In this document: positions 1 to 8,234 of the stretch, piece after piece
Position numbering within the stretch: the stretch's first letter is position 1
Layout of the letters: each line of letters starts with the position of its first letter
Translations under genes and position numbers: made by a program
Assembly (NCBI GenBank): GCA_902781465.1
Contig: CACZJK010000005.1
Coordinates: 1-41,446, forward strand
Direction: 5' to 3'
Origin: an uncultured Pseudomonadota bacterium
Lineage (GTDB): Bacteria; Pseudomonadota; Alphaproteobacteria; Rs-D84
DNA: 41,446 bases
The notes under the pieces: model-generated
The model's input: the letters and a program-made list of their open reading frames with translations, nothing else
What the model was told of the DNA's origin: nothing
Databases searched by the model: none

Positions 1-5
1 TTCAT
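1..5 (-). CDS. Start of a truncated gene at the left edge (only start codon visible)
   Basis: On the minus strand an AAAAGGAAC Shine-Dalgarno-like run is followed after about 7 nt by ATG at 5-3, and the window ends two bases later (ATGAA, so Met then probably Lys). The position, downstream of the leader RNA at 289-101 and a REP half-repeat, matches the start of the exported-protein genes behind the other two leader copies. Nothing of the protein is visible, so this is inferred from context only. Confidence 0.4.
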
Positions 6-25
6 TGTTTTGTTCCTTTTTGTCT

Positions 26-72
26 TACCCCCCTCCGGCTGCGCCGCACTCCCCCAACAAGGGGAGAACCTT
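26..72. repeat. REP-like half-repeat
   Basis: This carries the same GC-rich core (CCCCCTCCGGCTGCGCCGCA followed by CTCCCCC and GGGGAGAACC) that recurs at 31033-31175 and 41049-41179. It forms a C/G-rich hairpin. It lies between the leader RNA and the gene start at the left edge. The second inverted arm is absent, so this is a half unit. Confidence 0.75.
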
Positions 73-100
73 GCATCGTTCCAAGAACAGCCAGAACGGC

Positions 101-289
101 AAAAAAATTAAAACCGCACTTTCAAAAAGGCGGTTGGAGGTTAACGACAATTTAAATAGGAAAATTGTGTGCATATTCAATATATTTTGCAACCCTCCAA
201 CCAATTGGTTGGAGCATTTTACGTCTGCTTTTTCCCGGACGCCTATTTATTTCAGGTCGTTACACCCCATCAGCAAAACTCTTGCTGAC
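101..289 (-). ncRNA. Structured leader RNA, copy 1 (novel family)
   Basis: Minus-strand element about 189 nt long, homologous to 15139-15317 and 31928-32124. It begins with hairpin P1 (GUCAGCAA, loop, UUGCUGA), then the invariant GGGGUGU. A long-range helix pairs AACGAC with GUCGUU. Further hairpins are CGUC-type P3, CUCCAACC/GGUUGGAG P4 and ACAAUUU/AAAUUGU P5. An intrinsic terminator ends it (AACCGC, loop, GCGGUU, T-run at about 101-110). A -10 TAAAAT at 296-301 puts the predicted start at G289, the base of P1. The family is unrecognised. The three-copy covariation is the evidence that it acts as RNA. Confidence 0.8.
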
Positions 290-295
290 AAAATT

Positions 296-301
296 ATTTT
301 A
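296..301 (-). promoter_or_regulatory. -10 box of leader RNA copy 1
   Basis: TAAAAT on the minus strand sits at the same distance (7 nt) from the conserved G of GUCAG as the TAGAAT boxes of copies 2 and 3. The upstream sequence has only a poor -35. Confidence 0.5.
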
Positions 302-324
302 TATGAAACTATTGTTTTATACAA

Positions 325-356
325 CAAAAAAAACACCAGTTCTGGTGTTTTTATTT
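325..356 (-). terminator. Intrinsic terminator of the 351-812 gene
   Basis: The hairpin AAACACCAG / CTGGTGTTT (331-350) has T-runs on both sides and abuts the stop codon at 351-353. It separates the 351-812 gene from the leader RNA promoter. Confidence 0.8.
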
Positions 357-812
357 TTGATTTATGAAAAAAGTTCGCAATATGCCAAGTCGTTTCTTTG
401 ACATTTTTTCTTGCTGTTTTTGAAATAATTTTTGGTTGCGTTTTATTATTTCTGTAAAATTATCATCGGTCACAATGTGTTCGGGATGTTGTTCAAAATA
501 TTTTTCTGTGGTGTAAATTATATTTGCCGCGCGATAAACCAAATCTTTATTATGTATTTTTGTTATTATATTTGGATTCAACGCATCAGAATAAAAAATA
601 TCTGTATGCGGAATTTGTTCATCCAATACTTCCACAAAAGTTTGATACAAACACAACCGACCTACATTTGGCAAAACCATATTTATACGATGGTAAGAAT
701 TATTTAGTGGTGTTTGAAAATTCATCAATGACACATAGGCATTTTTATAACCAGCCTGAAACAAACCCAATAAAAAATTTATTTCTGTATCGTTTTTATT
801 CAAATGTGTCAA
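351..812 (-). CDS. Hypothetical protein of about 150 residues
   Basis: I do not recognise this protein. It has no signal peptide and no membrane segment. It is mixed alpha/beta with a Lys/Gln-rich C-terminal helix (KRNQKLFQKQQEKMSKKR). The only in-frame starts are TTG codons: 812, or 803, which stands 9 nt behind AAGG and fits ribosome binding better. An in-frame TAA lies just upstream. A TTGACA-16-TAACTT promoter at 831-858 gives a very short leader. A terminator follows the stop directly, so it is a single-gene unit. The start is uncertain; the reading frame itself is convincing because promoter and terminator bracket it. Confidence 0.6.
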   Translation of the reverse strand: MTHLNKNDTEINFLLGLFQAGYKNAYVSLMNFQTPLNNSYHRINMVLPNVGRLCLYQTFVEVLDEQIPHTDIFYSDALNPNIITKIHNKDLVYRAANIIYTTEKYFEQHPEHIVTDDNFTEIIKRNQKLFQKQQEKMSKKRLGILRTFFINQK

Positions 813-830
813 CCTTACTTAAGCATAAAA

Positions 831-858
831 AAGTTAACACATTTGTATTTTTTGTCAA
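831..858 (-). promoter_or_regulatory. Sigma70-type promoter for the 351-812 gene
   Basis: TTGACA (853-858), 16-nt spacer, TAACTT (831-836) on the minus strand. It lies just behind the stop of the choloylglycine-hydrolase-like gene at 865. Confidence 0.6.
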
Positions 859-864
859 GGATAT

Positions 865-1947
865 TTAATTTATCGCCGCATCAACCATTGGTCTGGTTTT
901 AACAATATCCAATGGGTGCTTTTGATACGCGACAGACGAAAAATCAATATTATTCAAATCGAATTTGCGAATTATCGGGTTATACATTGTTGTATAATAC
1001 AATTTATTGTTTGTTGTATCTGTCACAGATGTCCATTGGGTCGCAGTTGGTATGTTTGGAATCTTTGTTTTATCTGCAAACTGTGCACCAATTGGTATTG
1101 TCATTGCTTCCAATATTGTAAATGCTTGATTGACGGCCTGGGCCGCATTTTCTAATACTGGCGCAGAAGTTTGGAAAAACGCGACACGAACAAATCTTGA
1201 TGGTGGTGTAAAATCACCTGGCAAACCTAAAAGTCCTGAACCATGTTCTATTGGGTTTAATGTTATGTCGCCAAACTTGTGCGCGTCGGCGGTCCCAGGA
1301 CGCAAATTTATATAATTATTCAAATTAGTTATATGCCATGGATATCCCGGCGCATTGGTAAGGACGCCCAGTTTATTTTCATAAACCATTGGTAATCCAT
1401 CAACATATTCTATAACTATTTGGCGTCCGTATTTATCTGCAACACGCCAATGTAAATTTTCTGCGCGCGCATCAGTCGCAACAACATTGACACTGCTTAA
1501 TGCTGCAATTACATCTTCAACTGTTTCGAAATTTCCTAAAATCCAGGCAACGAATTCTGTATCTGAAATAGTTTCATCTTTTTCCGACGGATTATATTTT
1601 GGATACGATCCATATTTCGGAAAATAAAACAATCCCGCAGACAGCCCTACTTCGTTCAAGCCTTCGATGACATAATCTTCGGATGCCAAACCAACATAAC
1701 CATAAAACGCAGTGTATTTCAAACCACCCCTGGTCCCATCTGGCAACATAGATTGTTTTTCATAACCCCTTGGGACTATCAAATAATCACTTGGACTTTC
1801 GTTCGATGACCATTCAACAGTCCGCGCAACTATGTTCGCACCGTCAGCAGAAGTTAATGAAATTCCTGTACAGGAATTGGCATTGGTGTGGATGCCAACA
1901 ATCGCCAGCATCATCACAAATAAAGAATTTAATTTTTTCGTTTTCAT
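865..1947 (-). CDS. Choloylglycine hydrolase / penicillin V acylase family (exported Ntn amidase)
   Basis: This 360-residue protein belongs to the linear-amide C-N hydrolase family (bile salt hydrolases and penicillin V acylases). A signal peptide (residues 1-25) ends NANS, immediately before Cys26 in CTGISL. Cleavage there would expose the N-terminal Cys nucleophile. Other family landmarks are Arg42 (ARTVEW, with Glu where many members have Asp), LTNAP (the Asn of the active site) and the SRFVR Arg. The start at 1947 is chosen because it begins the signal peptide; upstream in-frame codons add 17 unlikely residues. It is probably periplasmic. The substrate (bile salts, penicillin V or acyl-homoserine lactones) cannot be told from sequence. 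The family call is firm. Confidence 0.9.
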   Translation of the reverse strand: MKTKKLNSLFVMMLAIVGIHTNANSCTGISLTSADGANIVARTVEWSSNESPSDYLIVPRGYEKQSMLPDGTRGGLKYTAFYGYVGLASEDYVIEGLNEVGLSAGLFYFPKYGSYPKYNPSEKDETISDTEFVAWILGNFETVEDVIAALSSVNVVATDARAENLHWRVADKYGRQIVIEYVDGLPMVYENKLGVLTNAPGYPWHITNLNNYINLRPGTADAHKFGDITLNPIEHGSGLLGLPGDFTPPSRFVRVAFFQTSAPVLENAAQAVNQAFTILEAMTIPIGAQFADKTKIPNIPTATQWTSVTDTTNNKLYYTTMYNPIIRKFDLNNIDFSSVAYQKHPLDIVKTRPMVDAAIN

Positions 1948-1999
1948 GTTTCTTATTTTTTCATAAAAAACACATAAAAACCACAGGAACGTATTCAAT

Positions 2000-2032
2000 A
2001 AAAAAACGCCAAAATTGGCGTTTTTTTTTATT
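2000..2032 (-). terminator. Intrinsic terminator
   Basis: AAAACGCC AAAATT GGCGTTTTTTTTT at 2003-2030 overlaps the stop of the 2028-2423 gene and precedes the amidase gene. The stem is symmetric, but the upstream gene on this strand makes minus the useful orientation. Confidence 0.8.
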
Positions 2033-2423
2033 TCTGATTTGCCCTGAACGCGGCAAGTTTTTGATTTAATTCTGCCCTTTGTTTATTGAAACAGCCATTA
2101 AAAAGCATAAGACGCTTGCAATCAATTTGTCGCATTATATTCAAAAGTAGTCCTTCATCATCATGATAAGCATAATTAGCACGCAAAACATTGCTGCCTG
2201 TCGAACTTATTATTCCGGAATAACGTTCGTGCATTTTTATTCCGCTTTTAGCAAAAATCTTTTTTACAACACCAAAATCAGATTCGTATATTGGCACATA
2301 ATAAGCATAATCACGCTTTAACAACCAACCTTTTACAATGATAGGCGCGCAAAAATTACACATAACTGCCAACAAATCAATATCGTCTTGCGACATAGGT
2401 TTTACACAATTTAAGTGTTCCAT
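2028..2423 (-). CDS. Hypothetical protein, 131 residues
   Basis: Unrecognised soluble protein with no signal peptide. It contains four Cys (C6, C22, C25 and two near the C-terminus), including MCNFC, and a Lys/Arg-rich C-terminal helix. Expression signals are strong. A TTGACA-16-TATGAT promoter lies at 2455-2482, AAGGGG sits 7 nt before the ATG, and an intrinsic terminator lies at the stop. The unit is monocistronic. No function can be proposed. Confidence 0.75.
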   Translation of the reverse strand: MEHLNCVKPMSQDDIDLLAVMCNFCAPIIVKGWLLKRDYAYYVPIYESDFGVVKKIFAKSGIKMHERYSGIISSTGSNVLRANYAYHDDEGLLLNIMRQIDCKRLMLFNGCFNKQRAELNQKLAAFRANQK

Positions 2424-2454
2424 AACATTAACCCCTTGTATATTACAAGGCTAT

Positions 2455-2482
2455 ATCATAGACAAAACAAAGAAAATGTCAA
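2455..2482 (-). promoter_or_regulatory. Strong sigma70-type promoter
   Basis: TTGACA (2477-2482), 16 nt, TATGAT (2455-2460) on the minus strand, about 32 nt ahead of the ATG at 2423. Confidence 0.8.
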
Positions 2483-2488
2483 GAAATA

Positions 2489-5400
2489 TTATATTCCAAG
2501 CCTGTGATGAATTTTGAACATCAGCACAGATTCATTTCCAAACGCATCTGTATTCCCAGGATTTACACGATAAATAAATCCAACGCCTGCATCTGTGAAT
2601 TTACCAATTGAACGTTTATAAGAACCAGAAAATCTTAGTTCGCGTTTTTGTGCCGACAGATCTATATATTCCATATGCGGATTATTTACCGCGATATCAA
2701 ACTTTCCATCGTTTTCAACAACTGATAAATCAGCATAACTGTATCCCATTTTACCGTCAACAACCGCCAATGGCATTGCCGCTGTAAAATTAAAGCCATA
2801 TATATCAGCACCCAATGCAAACGCATTTGATTTAATGTCCGATACATCAGATATTATTCCATCGCCCGGATTTGCTTTTGTATTCGCAAATGTTGCACGC
2901 ATTGATAATTTCACTTTTTCAAAAGGTTTATATATAGCAACCGCATCAACATATTGTGTATCTGCACCATTTAACGCCAACAATCCTTCATTTAACGAAC
3001 CCAAAACTGTCTTTGTTTCGTTCATATTACCAAACGACAAATCCAGTCCGAATTTATCATTGTTATAAGTAATATCTGCCGCACCACCATTGGCCAAGCC
3101 AAGATGCGCTGGTTCAAATTGCGAAGAAACAACAGGATCGTTTTCCAACAAATTTTCATCTGTTATTGCACCAGAAAATGCGTGTGCACCAAATGCGAAA
3201 TGCCCAGATTTATACTTTGCGCCACTTGATATACTGTTCGAAACCAAAGACAAAACACCATTTGCACGTCCATTAAATCTGGATTCACCATCTGTTAAAT
3301 GATGTTGATATCCAGCATCCAAATCATAATTTTCATTACTGAAAGAAATTTTCATATTATCCAGGCCGTTCATATTATCATTGTAAGCACGCGGTGACAT
3401 TGCCATATTAAATGTCATATTACCAATCTTGTTCGTGTGGACGTTTGTTGAATCTACTGCGAAATCAGCCAGCACATCACCCATATAAAGATTATGTTTG
3501 TAATTGTTATTCAAAGAAATTTCCGTATTCCAAACACGTGGCAAAGATATCGAACCGTCCGCACTTTCAAGAATATCAAAGAAAGACGCCCTTATGGTTC
3601 CACGCCCATTTATCGCCGTAGAAGCGCGTGTTTCACTGGAATTTGTTATAGCATTACGCCAAAAAGCATTACCAGATGCCGACACAATTGTATTAGTATC
3701 CGATGAATAAAAATACACATTGGTCTTTGGACGTGTGGCGCGTTCAAGATTTATCATACCAAAACCAAATGCGTTCTTAAAACTTTCAAGATATTGAGAA
3801 TCCGAAGAATCCAGATTGCCAGGCAAAGTATACATACCTTGCAAATAAGATTTCAAATCATCTGTTGATGCCCACGCCAAATTAGTGTCTGGATTCGTTC
3901 CCAAATAAGGACCATCCGCAGACAATGCCAACAACAAGAATATTTGATTTGGGGTCATATAACTAAACGCACTTTTAACCAGCGCAACCGAACCAGCCAT
4001 CGCCGCGGCGGCTTCTAAATCTGTCGTTCCAGGCGCCGCAAAACACCAAGGATTCATTGCACCACCATTACCAGTCCCTGTCAATCCACACATACGTGAT
4101 GTATACCATGTGTCTGTTGAATCTTTCCAGGCGGACAATTCCAGTTTTCCAGCACCAGATGCAGTATACCCTTCGATGGTAGTATTTTCTGTCCCCTCTG
4201 CCGGACTTACTGCGACAACTGTTGCAAAAAAGTTTTGTAAATTCGGATATACAACCGGCGCAAAATTTTCAAAAGTTGCAGTCATAGGACTAACTTTCCA
4301 ATTGCCAGCATCAACCACATTATGCCCCGCAGAATTAACCAACAATTGCGCCTGGTTATTACCAAGATATTTGAAAGCCAAATTTGCATCTTGGGATGGT
4401 TTGTTTTGTGCGCTTGCACCAGTATCATCTGCGGTATTCAGATTATAATAACCATCTATCATTTCACCGAACAGACTTATTTGTTGCGCTTCGTTTGATG
4501 CGGCTTTATAAAAGTATAACGCATCGTCCACAGTCGCATAATTCAAAGCAGATGATGCCACAGGCAAAGATAAATTCGCAACAACACTTGATACATAATT
4601 ACCATTATCTTTTAATTGCAGTGCATCATAAATCGCCGCATAATTTTTATAATCAGCCACAACCCAAGACGAAGTCGATTTATCCCAAGACTGTCCATTT
4701 CCTGTTCTGTAAACAGTTAATTGACCGTTTGGAATAAATCCGTAGTAATCAGCATTGGCGCGTTCATCGCCTTCCCAACCGGCGATTATTTTTGCTAACT
4801 TTGTATCAACATCAGTTGCACTGCCAAATACAGTCCCCGCCCCACTTAAATCAAACGCCGTATCTTCCACAGGTGTTTCGCCCAATTCACCAGACAAATT
4901 ATAATATTTATGCGAAGTTTTTAATGATGCATTAACTGCCGCCAGACATGCTGCCGATGTAGCATCCGTCGCACACGCAGTTTGAATTTGACTTATTTTC
5001 GTAGAATCCAACCAAGAAATCAAACCGTCCATCGCGCTGTCGATTTTATTAACACCAGAACCTGTCACCATCGCAACATTAACAGGCTTTCCACCACCCG
5101 GAACACTGCCTTCGGCAAATGGCAAAGTCGACAAATCAAATGGCGACAAATCATTGCTGATTCTTATTGTTGTCATCCCCAGATAGCCACGAACAAACGC
5201 ATCGTATGCGTGCGCAACCATAAGATAATTAAAGCCATTATCAGACATATAATCGAAATCACGGTTATCTTTTTCCCATACAGAATAATCTGTTGGACAA
5301 GTTGACCCAGAACACGCCGGACCGTATGGTAAATTTTGCGTGAACAATGGTGTAAAAGATGTGGTACCACCGCCACTGCCACCGCCGCCACCACTGTGCG

Positions 5401-5875
5401 AACCACCAGACGAAGAAGCACTGTTATCATTTTTTGCATCAAAAGCATTTGTTAACAATGCAACACCACCTATCACGGCAGCGACCCCCAACGCAGACAG
5501 CGCGATTACATGTGGCGAAGAAAGGCCAGTGAAAAATCCAGATTCTTCACCACGCACAGCCTTGCGTGACTTTTGTTTATAATTTTTAATTTGGCGATCG
5601 CAATTCGAAGCATCTGCGCCGTACATTTGCAAGACCTGAATTGCGCGCCGATCATTATTCATAACCGCAGTACAAACCAAAGATAAACCGGTTGAATCTG
5701 TATAATTTATATCCACGCCGCGATTGATTAAAATTTGAACAGTTTGCGTATCACCACGACGCGCCGCAGACAATAATTGCGAAGCATTTTGAAATTCAGA
5801 TGAAGTCGCCGCGAAAGAAACACACGGACACAAAAGCAGCAAAACGCCCAAAAATCTAATAAATTTCATAAACAT
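2489..5875 (-). CDS. Autotransporter-like protein: ankyrin repeats, degenerate subtilase (S8) domain, C-terminal beta-barrel
   Basis: 1,128 residues. In order: a signal peptide (about 1-22, ending VSFA), two ankyrin-like repeats (30-92), a hydrophobic helix (123-145), a Gly/Ser linker (152-172), a region following the subtilase fold (about 190-700), and a C-terminal part rich in alternating hydrophobic residues typical of an outer-membrane barrel, ending RLGI. Subtilase landmarks remain but the triad is gone: VNVAMVTGSGVN (265-276) has Thr for Asp, TKLAKIIAG (358-366) has Lys for His, and APGTTDLEAAAAMAG (614-628) has Leu for Ser. The start at 5875 is chosen for the GAGAG box just ahead; 5869 is possible. 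It is divergent from the 6003-10034 operon with its own promoter. Probably surface-displayed but not a working protease. Confidence 0.8.
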   Translation of the reverse strand: MFMKFIRFLGVLLLLCPCVSFAATSSEFQNASQLLSAARRGDTQTVQILINRGVDINYTDSTGLSLVCTAVMNNDRRAIQVLQMYGADASNCDRQIKNYKQKSRKAVRGEESGFFTGLSSPHVIALSALGVAAVIGGVALLTNAFDAKNDNSASSSGGSHSGGGGGSGGGTTSFTPLFTQNLPYGPACSGSTCPTDYSVWEKDNRDFDYMSDNGFNYLMVAHAYDAFVRGYLGMTTIRISNDLSPFDLSTLPFAEGSVPGGGKPVNVAMVTGSGVNKIDSAMDGLISWLDSTKISQIQTACATDATSAACLAAVNASLKTSHKYYNLSGELGETPVEDTAFDLSGAGTVFGSATDVDTKLAKIIAGWEGDERANADYYGFIPNGQLTVYRTGNGQSWDKSTSSWVVADYKNYAAIYDALQLKDNGNYVSSVVANLSLPVASSALNYATVDDALYFYKAASNEAQQISLFGEMIDGYYNLNTADDTGASAQNKPSQDANLAFKYLGNNQAQLLVNSAGHNVVDAGNWKVSPMTATFENFAPVVYPNLQNFFATVVAVSPAEGTENTTIEGYTASGAGKLELSAWKDSTDTWYTSRMCGLTGTGNGGAMNPWCFAAPGTTDLEAAAAMAGSVALVKSAFSYMTPNQIFLLLALSADGPYLGTNPDTNLAWASTDDLKSYLQGMYTLPGNLDSSDSQYLESFKNAFGFGMINLERATRPKTNVYFYSSDTNTIVSASGNAFWRNAITNSSETRASTAINGRGTIRASFFDILESADGSISLPRVWNTEISLNNNYKHNLYMGDVLADFAVDSTNVHTNKIGNMTFNMAMSPRAYNDNMNGLDNMKISFSNENYDLDAGYQHHLTDGESRFNGRANGVLSLVSNSISSGAKYKSGHFAFGAHAFSGAITDENLLENDPVVSSQFEPAHLGLANGGAADITYNNDKFGLDLSFGNMNETKTVLGSLNEGLLALNGADTQYVDAVAIYKPFEKVKLSMRATFANTKANPGDGIISDVSDIKSNAFALGADIYGFNFTAAMPLAVVDGKMGYSYADLSVVENDGKFDIAVNNPHMEYIDLSAQKRELRFSGSYKRSIGKFTDAGVGFIYRVNPGNTDAFGNESVLMFKIHHRLGI

Positions 5876-5892
5876 ATTCTCTCTTTGGAAAA

Positions 5893-5922
5893 AGTCTAGC
5901 ACAAAAAATAATACTGTGTCCA
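5893..5922 (-). promoter_or_regulatory. Extended -10 promoter of the autotransporter gene
   Basis: TGGACA (5917-5922), 18 nt, TAGACT (5893-5898) preceded by TGC, on the minus strand. The TGCTAGA(A/C)T form recurs at the leader RNA promoters. Confidence 0.65.
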
Positions 5923-5956
5923 GAATTTTTACTTATTATATATCGGCATTTTTTCT

Positions 5957-5985
5957 TTGATTTAATTTGCTGTTTTTGATATAGT
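5957..5985 (+). promoter_or_regulatory. Promoter of the Cys-rich exported operon
   Basis: TTGATT (5957-5962), 17 nt, TATAGT (5980-5985), about 17 nt before the ATG at 6003. It is divergent from the autotransporter promoter. Confidence 0.7.
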
Positions 5986-6002
5986 ATTTCCCAAGAGAGA
6001 AA

Positions 6003-6866
6003 ATGAAAATTCGCGATTTGATTTTTTTCAGTTCTGTATTGGTGTGCCCTACTTTTGTTTATGGGGCATGTTCGGTTGCCAATTTAACACGATGCCTTGA
6101 TTCAGTATGTGCGATAAATATTGGCGCAAATCCGGCGGCGCGGTGTCAGTATTGTGGTTCGGAATCTGCGGGCGAACCTGCTAAATCTACTGCGATGAAA
6201 AGTATTTCTGCGGGGGCATCTGCCAAATACACTATTTCAGACAAAGAATTAAAAAAGGCGCCATCTAACCCTGGCGAAAGGTATGTTTGGGGAACTAAAT
6301 TATGCCTTGAAAAAGTTGCCGGTTGCACACCTGATGATGTCGAAGACAATTATGATAATTTAATTGAACAATCTTGCAAGGCCGCTGGTATTGCCGCAGA
6401 TTTCGCGAATCTGGCAAAAAAAGCAAATACAAAGAAAACACAAAACGCATGTTCCGAAGAAATCACAACATGTTTAATTGACACCAAAAGATGTGATGCC
6501 AGCTATGAGTTTTGCGAATCGGATACAGACTTTGATAAATATTTTGCAGAATGTGGTGTGTTATCAACTGGATGCGAAGAATTTTTGGCAACGATAAAGA
6601 CAACCCTGGGGTCTGCGCGTAAAACCGCGATTACAAATGCCAAGGGATTATTGGAAAGCATTATCACATCATATAAAACCACACGCGAAAGCAAATTGGC
6701 CAGTGCGCAAAAATCTTGTAAAAATAATCAATCTACCCTGGATTGTGTTGAACGCGTCTGCAAAAGTAATATGCGCAACAAATGTGCGGTTGGATTTGAT
6801 TATGAAAAAACAGTCGCAGAACAATTATGTAAATTCTATGACACAGCATGCGAAAGGTTGAAATAA
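6003..6866 (+). CDS. Exported Cys-rich protein, first of three-gene operon
   Basis: 287 residues. Signal peptide 1-21 ends VYGA, followed by about 20 Cys in pairs spaced 6-8 residues (CSEEITTCLIDTKRC and similar), so the mature protein is probably disulfide-rich in the periplasm or at the surface. The central part (about 195-235) is a Lys/Ser-rich helix. The start is set by GAGAG three nt before the ATG and by the signal peptide. The next gene begins 1 nt after the stop, so the two are co-translated. No known family is recognised. The Cys spacing resembles the proteins at 6868-8202 and 21460-22362. Confidence 0.8.
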   Translation: MKIRDLIFFSSVLVCPTFVYGACSVANLTRCLDSVCAINIGANPAARCQYCGSESAGEPAKSTAMKSISAGASAKYTISDKELKKAPSNPGERYVWGTKLCLEKVAGCTPDDVEDNYDNLIEQSCKAAGIAADFANLAKKANTKKTQNACSEEITTCLIDTKRCDASYEFCESDTDFDKYFAECGVLSTGCEEFLATIKTTLGSARKTAITNAKGLLESIITSYKTTRESKLASAQKSCKNNQSTLDCVERVCKSNMRNKCAVGFDYEKTVAEQLCKFYDTACERLK

Positions 6867-6867
6867 A

Positions 6868-8202
6868 ATGACGATGAACAAAAGATTTTTTATCGCAACT
6901 TTATCCATAATAATGGCAATGTGTTTTGTGTCGTTTGAAAACGTTAATGCGGCGGCCCAAAGGGCTGGCGTTCGTGGTAATGCGGTTGCGGCGGGCGCAC
7001 GTAAATCTGTATCAACTGCAAAGGCAGAAACACCTGTGGTTGAAAATGTTGCAAAAACAGAATCTGAATCGGTTGAAGAAAAACAAGAATTTGTTATCGT
7101 CAATAAATCATCTGAATTTGATATGGCTGTATCAACAGTTTTGGAATCTGCCGGTGATGATAATTCATTTGCAGAACAAATCCGTAAACAGCGTGCATTA
7201 TTGGCGGCCCAGGACGCATCAAGTGCCGCGGCAACCGCACAAAAGAACGCAATCGCATCGAACAGCAACGTTTGCGATCGTGACCTGCGTAAATGTATGG
7301 CGGAAAAATGCGGAAACGATTTTACAAAATGCGCATTGGATGGCGACACTATATTTGGCGATAAATTAAATGCATGTAAAACAAAAACGACATGCAGTGC
7401 AACTGAATTCAATTTATTTGCCCCAGAAATTCGCGCAGATCGTGATATGAACGTCCGTTTGGCATCATATAATAATGTTATAAATTGTGGAAATAATTAT
7501 AACGCATGCATCGTGAACGAATGCGGAACAACATATACCAAATGTTTAGGCAAAGCGAACGCAGACGCCGCAATTCAAAAGTGCGCCACAATCGCAAAAG
7601 ATTGTATGGAATCAGATTCAGGATTGGCAAATCGTTTTGGAACAGCAATTGGAAAATTGCGTGAAAACGCTGAAAAAGAAGTCAAAAAAGACGAAGAACG
7701 TATGTATGCCCTGCGTGATTTGATGTCTGGTGCATGTAAAAGATTGGGTGCAATGTTTGATGAACGCACATTTGATTGTGTTTATACGGTTAATTTCTTT
7801 GCAGGTGAAAAACAAGACACACCAACCGCATCACGTAAACGTTATGCCGGTGATACATTTATATGTATGCAAGAATGGTTTGGTATAAACGCAACAACAT
7901 TTAAAGAAAATGCATATCGTGAAACACGCGCACAAACCGCGGCAAGTTCTGCTATGTTGGGAAGCGGTGTTGGTTCTGCAATGGGTATGATTACATCTGG
8001 TGCACTTGACCGCGCAATTGGTACACAAAAGGCAAAGAAGGAATTAAAGACTGCCGAAACCGCGGAAGAAAAAGCCCAAAAGAAGGAAGATAGAAAAGAA
8101 AGAAAAGATCAACGCAAAGCAAAAACTGCTGAAAATTCTGCAATTGCGCAAAAGGGTATAGAAGCCATAACTGATGCTGCGGTAGCAGGCAAAGGGAAAT
8201 AA
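6868..8202 (+). CDS. Exported protein with repeated Cys motifs and glycine-zipper segment
   Basis: 444 residues. Signal peptide about 1-28 (ending NVNA). It has an Ala/Glu-rich region to residue about 130, then two related Cys modules (CDRDLRKCMAEKCG and CGNNYNACIVNECG, each followed by a further C after 6-7 residues), a conserved CMQEWFG segment, a small-residue helix (SAMLGSGVGSAMGMITSGA) that could insert in a membrane, and a highly charged Lys/Glu C-terminal tail. ATG 6868 or 6874 could start translation. It is the middle gene of the operon 6003-10034. Unknown function; the family is shared with neighbours in this window. Confidence 0.8.
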   Translation: MTMNKRFFIATLSIIMAMCFVSFENVNAAAQRAGVRGNAVAAGARKSVSTAKAETPVVENVAKTESESVEEKQEFVIVNKSSEFDMAVSTVLESAGDDNSFAEQIRKQRALLAAQDASSAAATAQKNAIASNSNVCDRDLRKCMAEKCGNDFTKCALDGDTIFGDKLNACKTKTTCSATEFNLFAPEIRADRDMNVRLASYNNVINCGNNYNACIVNECGTTYTKCLGKANADAAIQKCATIAKDCMESDSGLANRFGTAIGKLRENAEKEVKKDEERMYALRDLMSGACKRLGAMFDERTFDCVYTVNFFAGEKQDTPTASRKRYAGDTFICMQEWFGINATTFKENAYRETRAQTAASSAMLGSGVGSAMGMITSGALDRAIGTQKAKKELKTAETAEEKAQKKEDRKERKDQRKAKTAENSAIAQKGIEAITDAAVAGKGK

Positions 8203-8234
8203 ATTCAGTAAGAAAGCCAAAAAGATGTAGAATC

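Noticed and set aside
26..289. Transposon or IS with the conserved RNA and repeat as ends
   Set aside because: No transposase frame, no target-site duplication and no terminal inverted repeats around the RNA copies. Their covarying helices and terminators fit a leader RNA better.
5..401. Plus-strand open frames over the leader RNA copy 1 region
   Set aside because: They run through the REP repeat, terminator and structured RNA, show no codon pattern or ribosome-binding site, and the same region in copies 2 and 3 has no matching frame.
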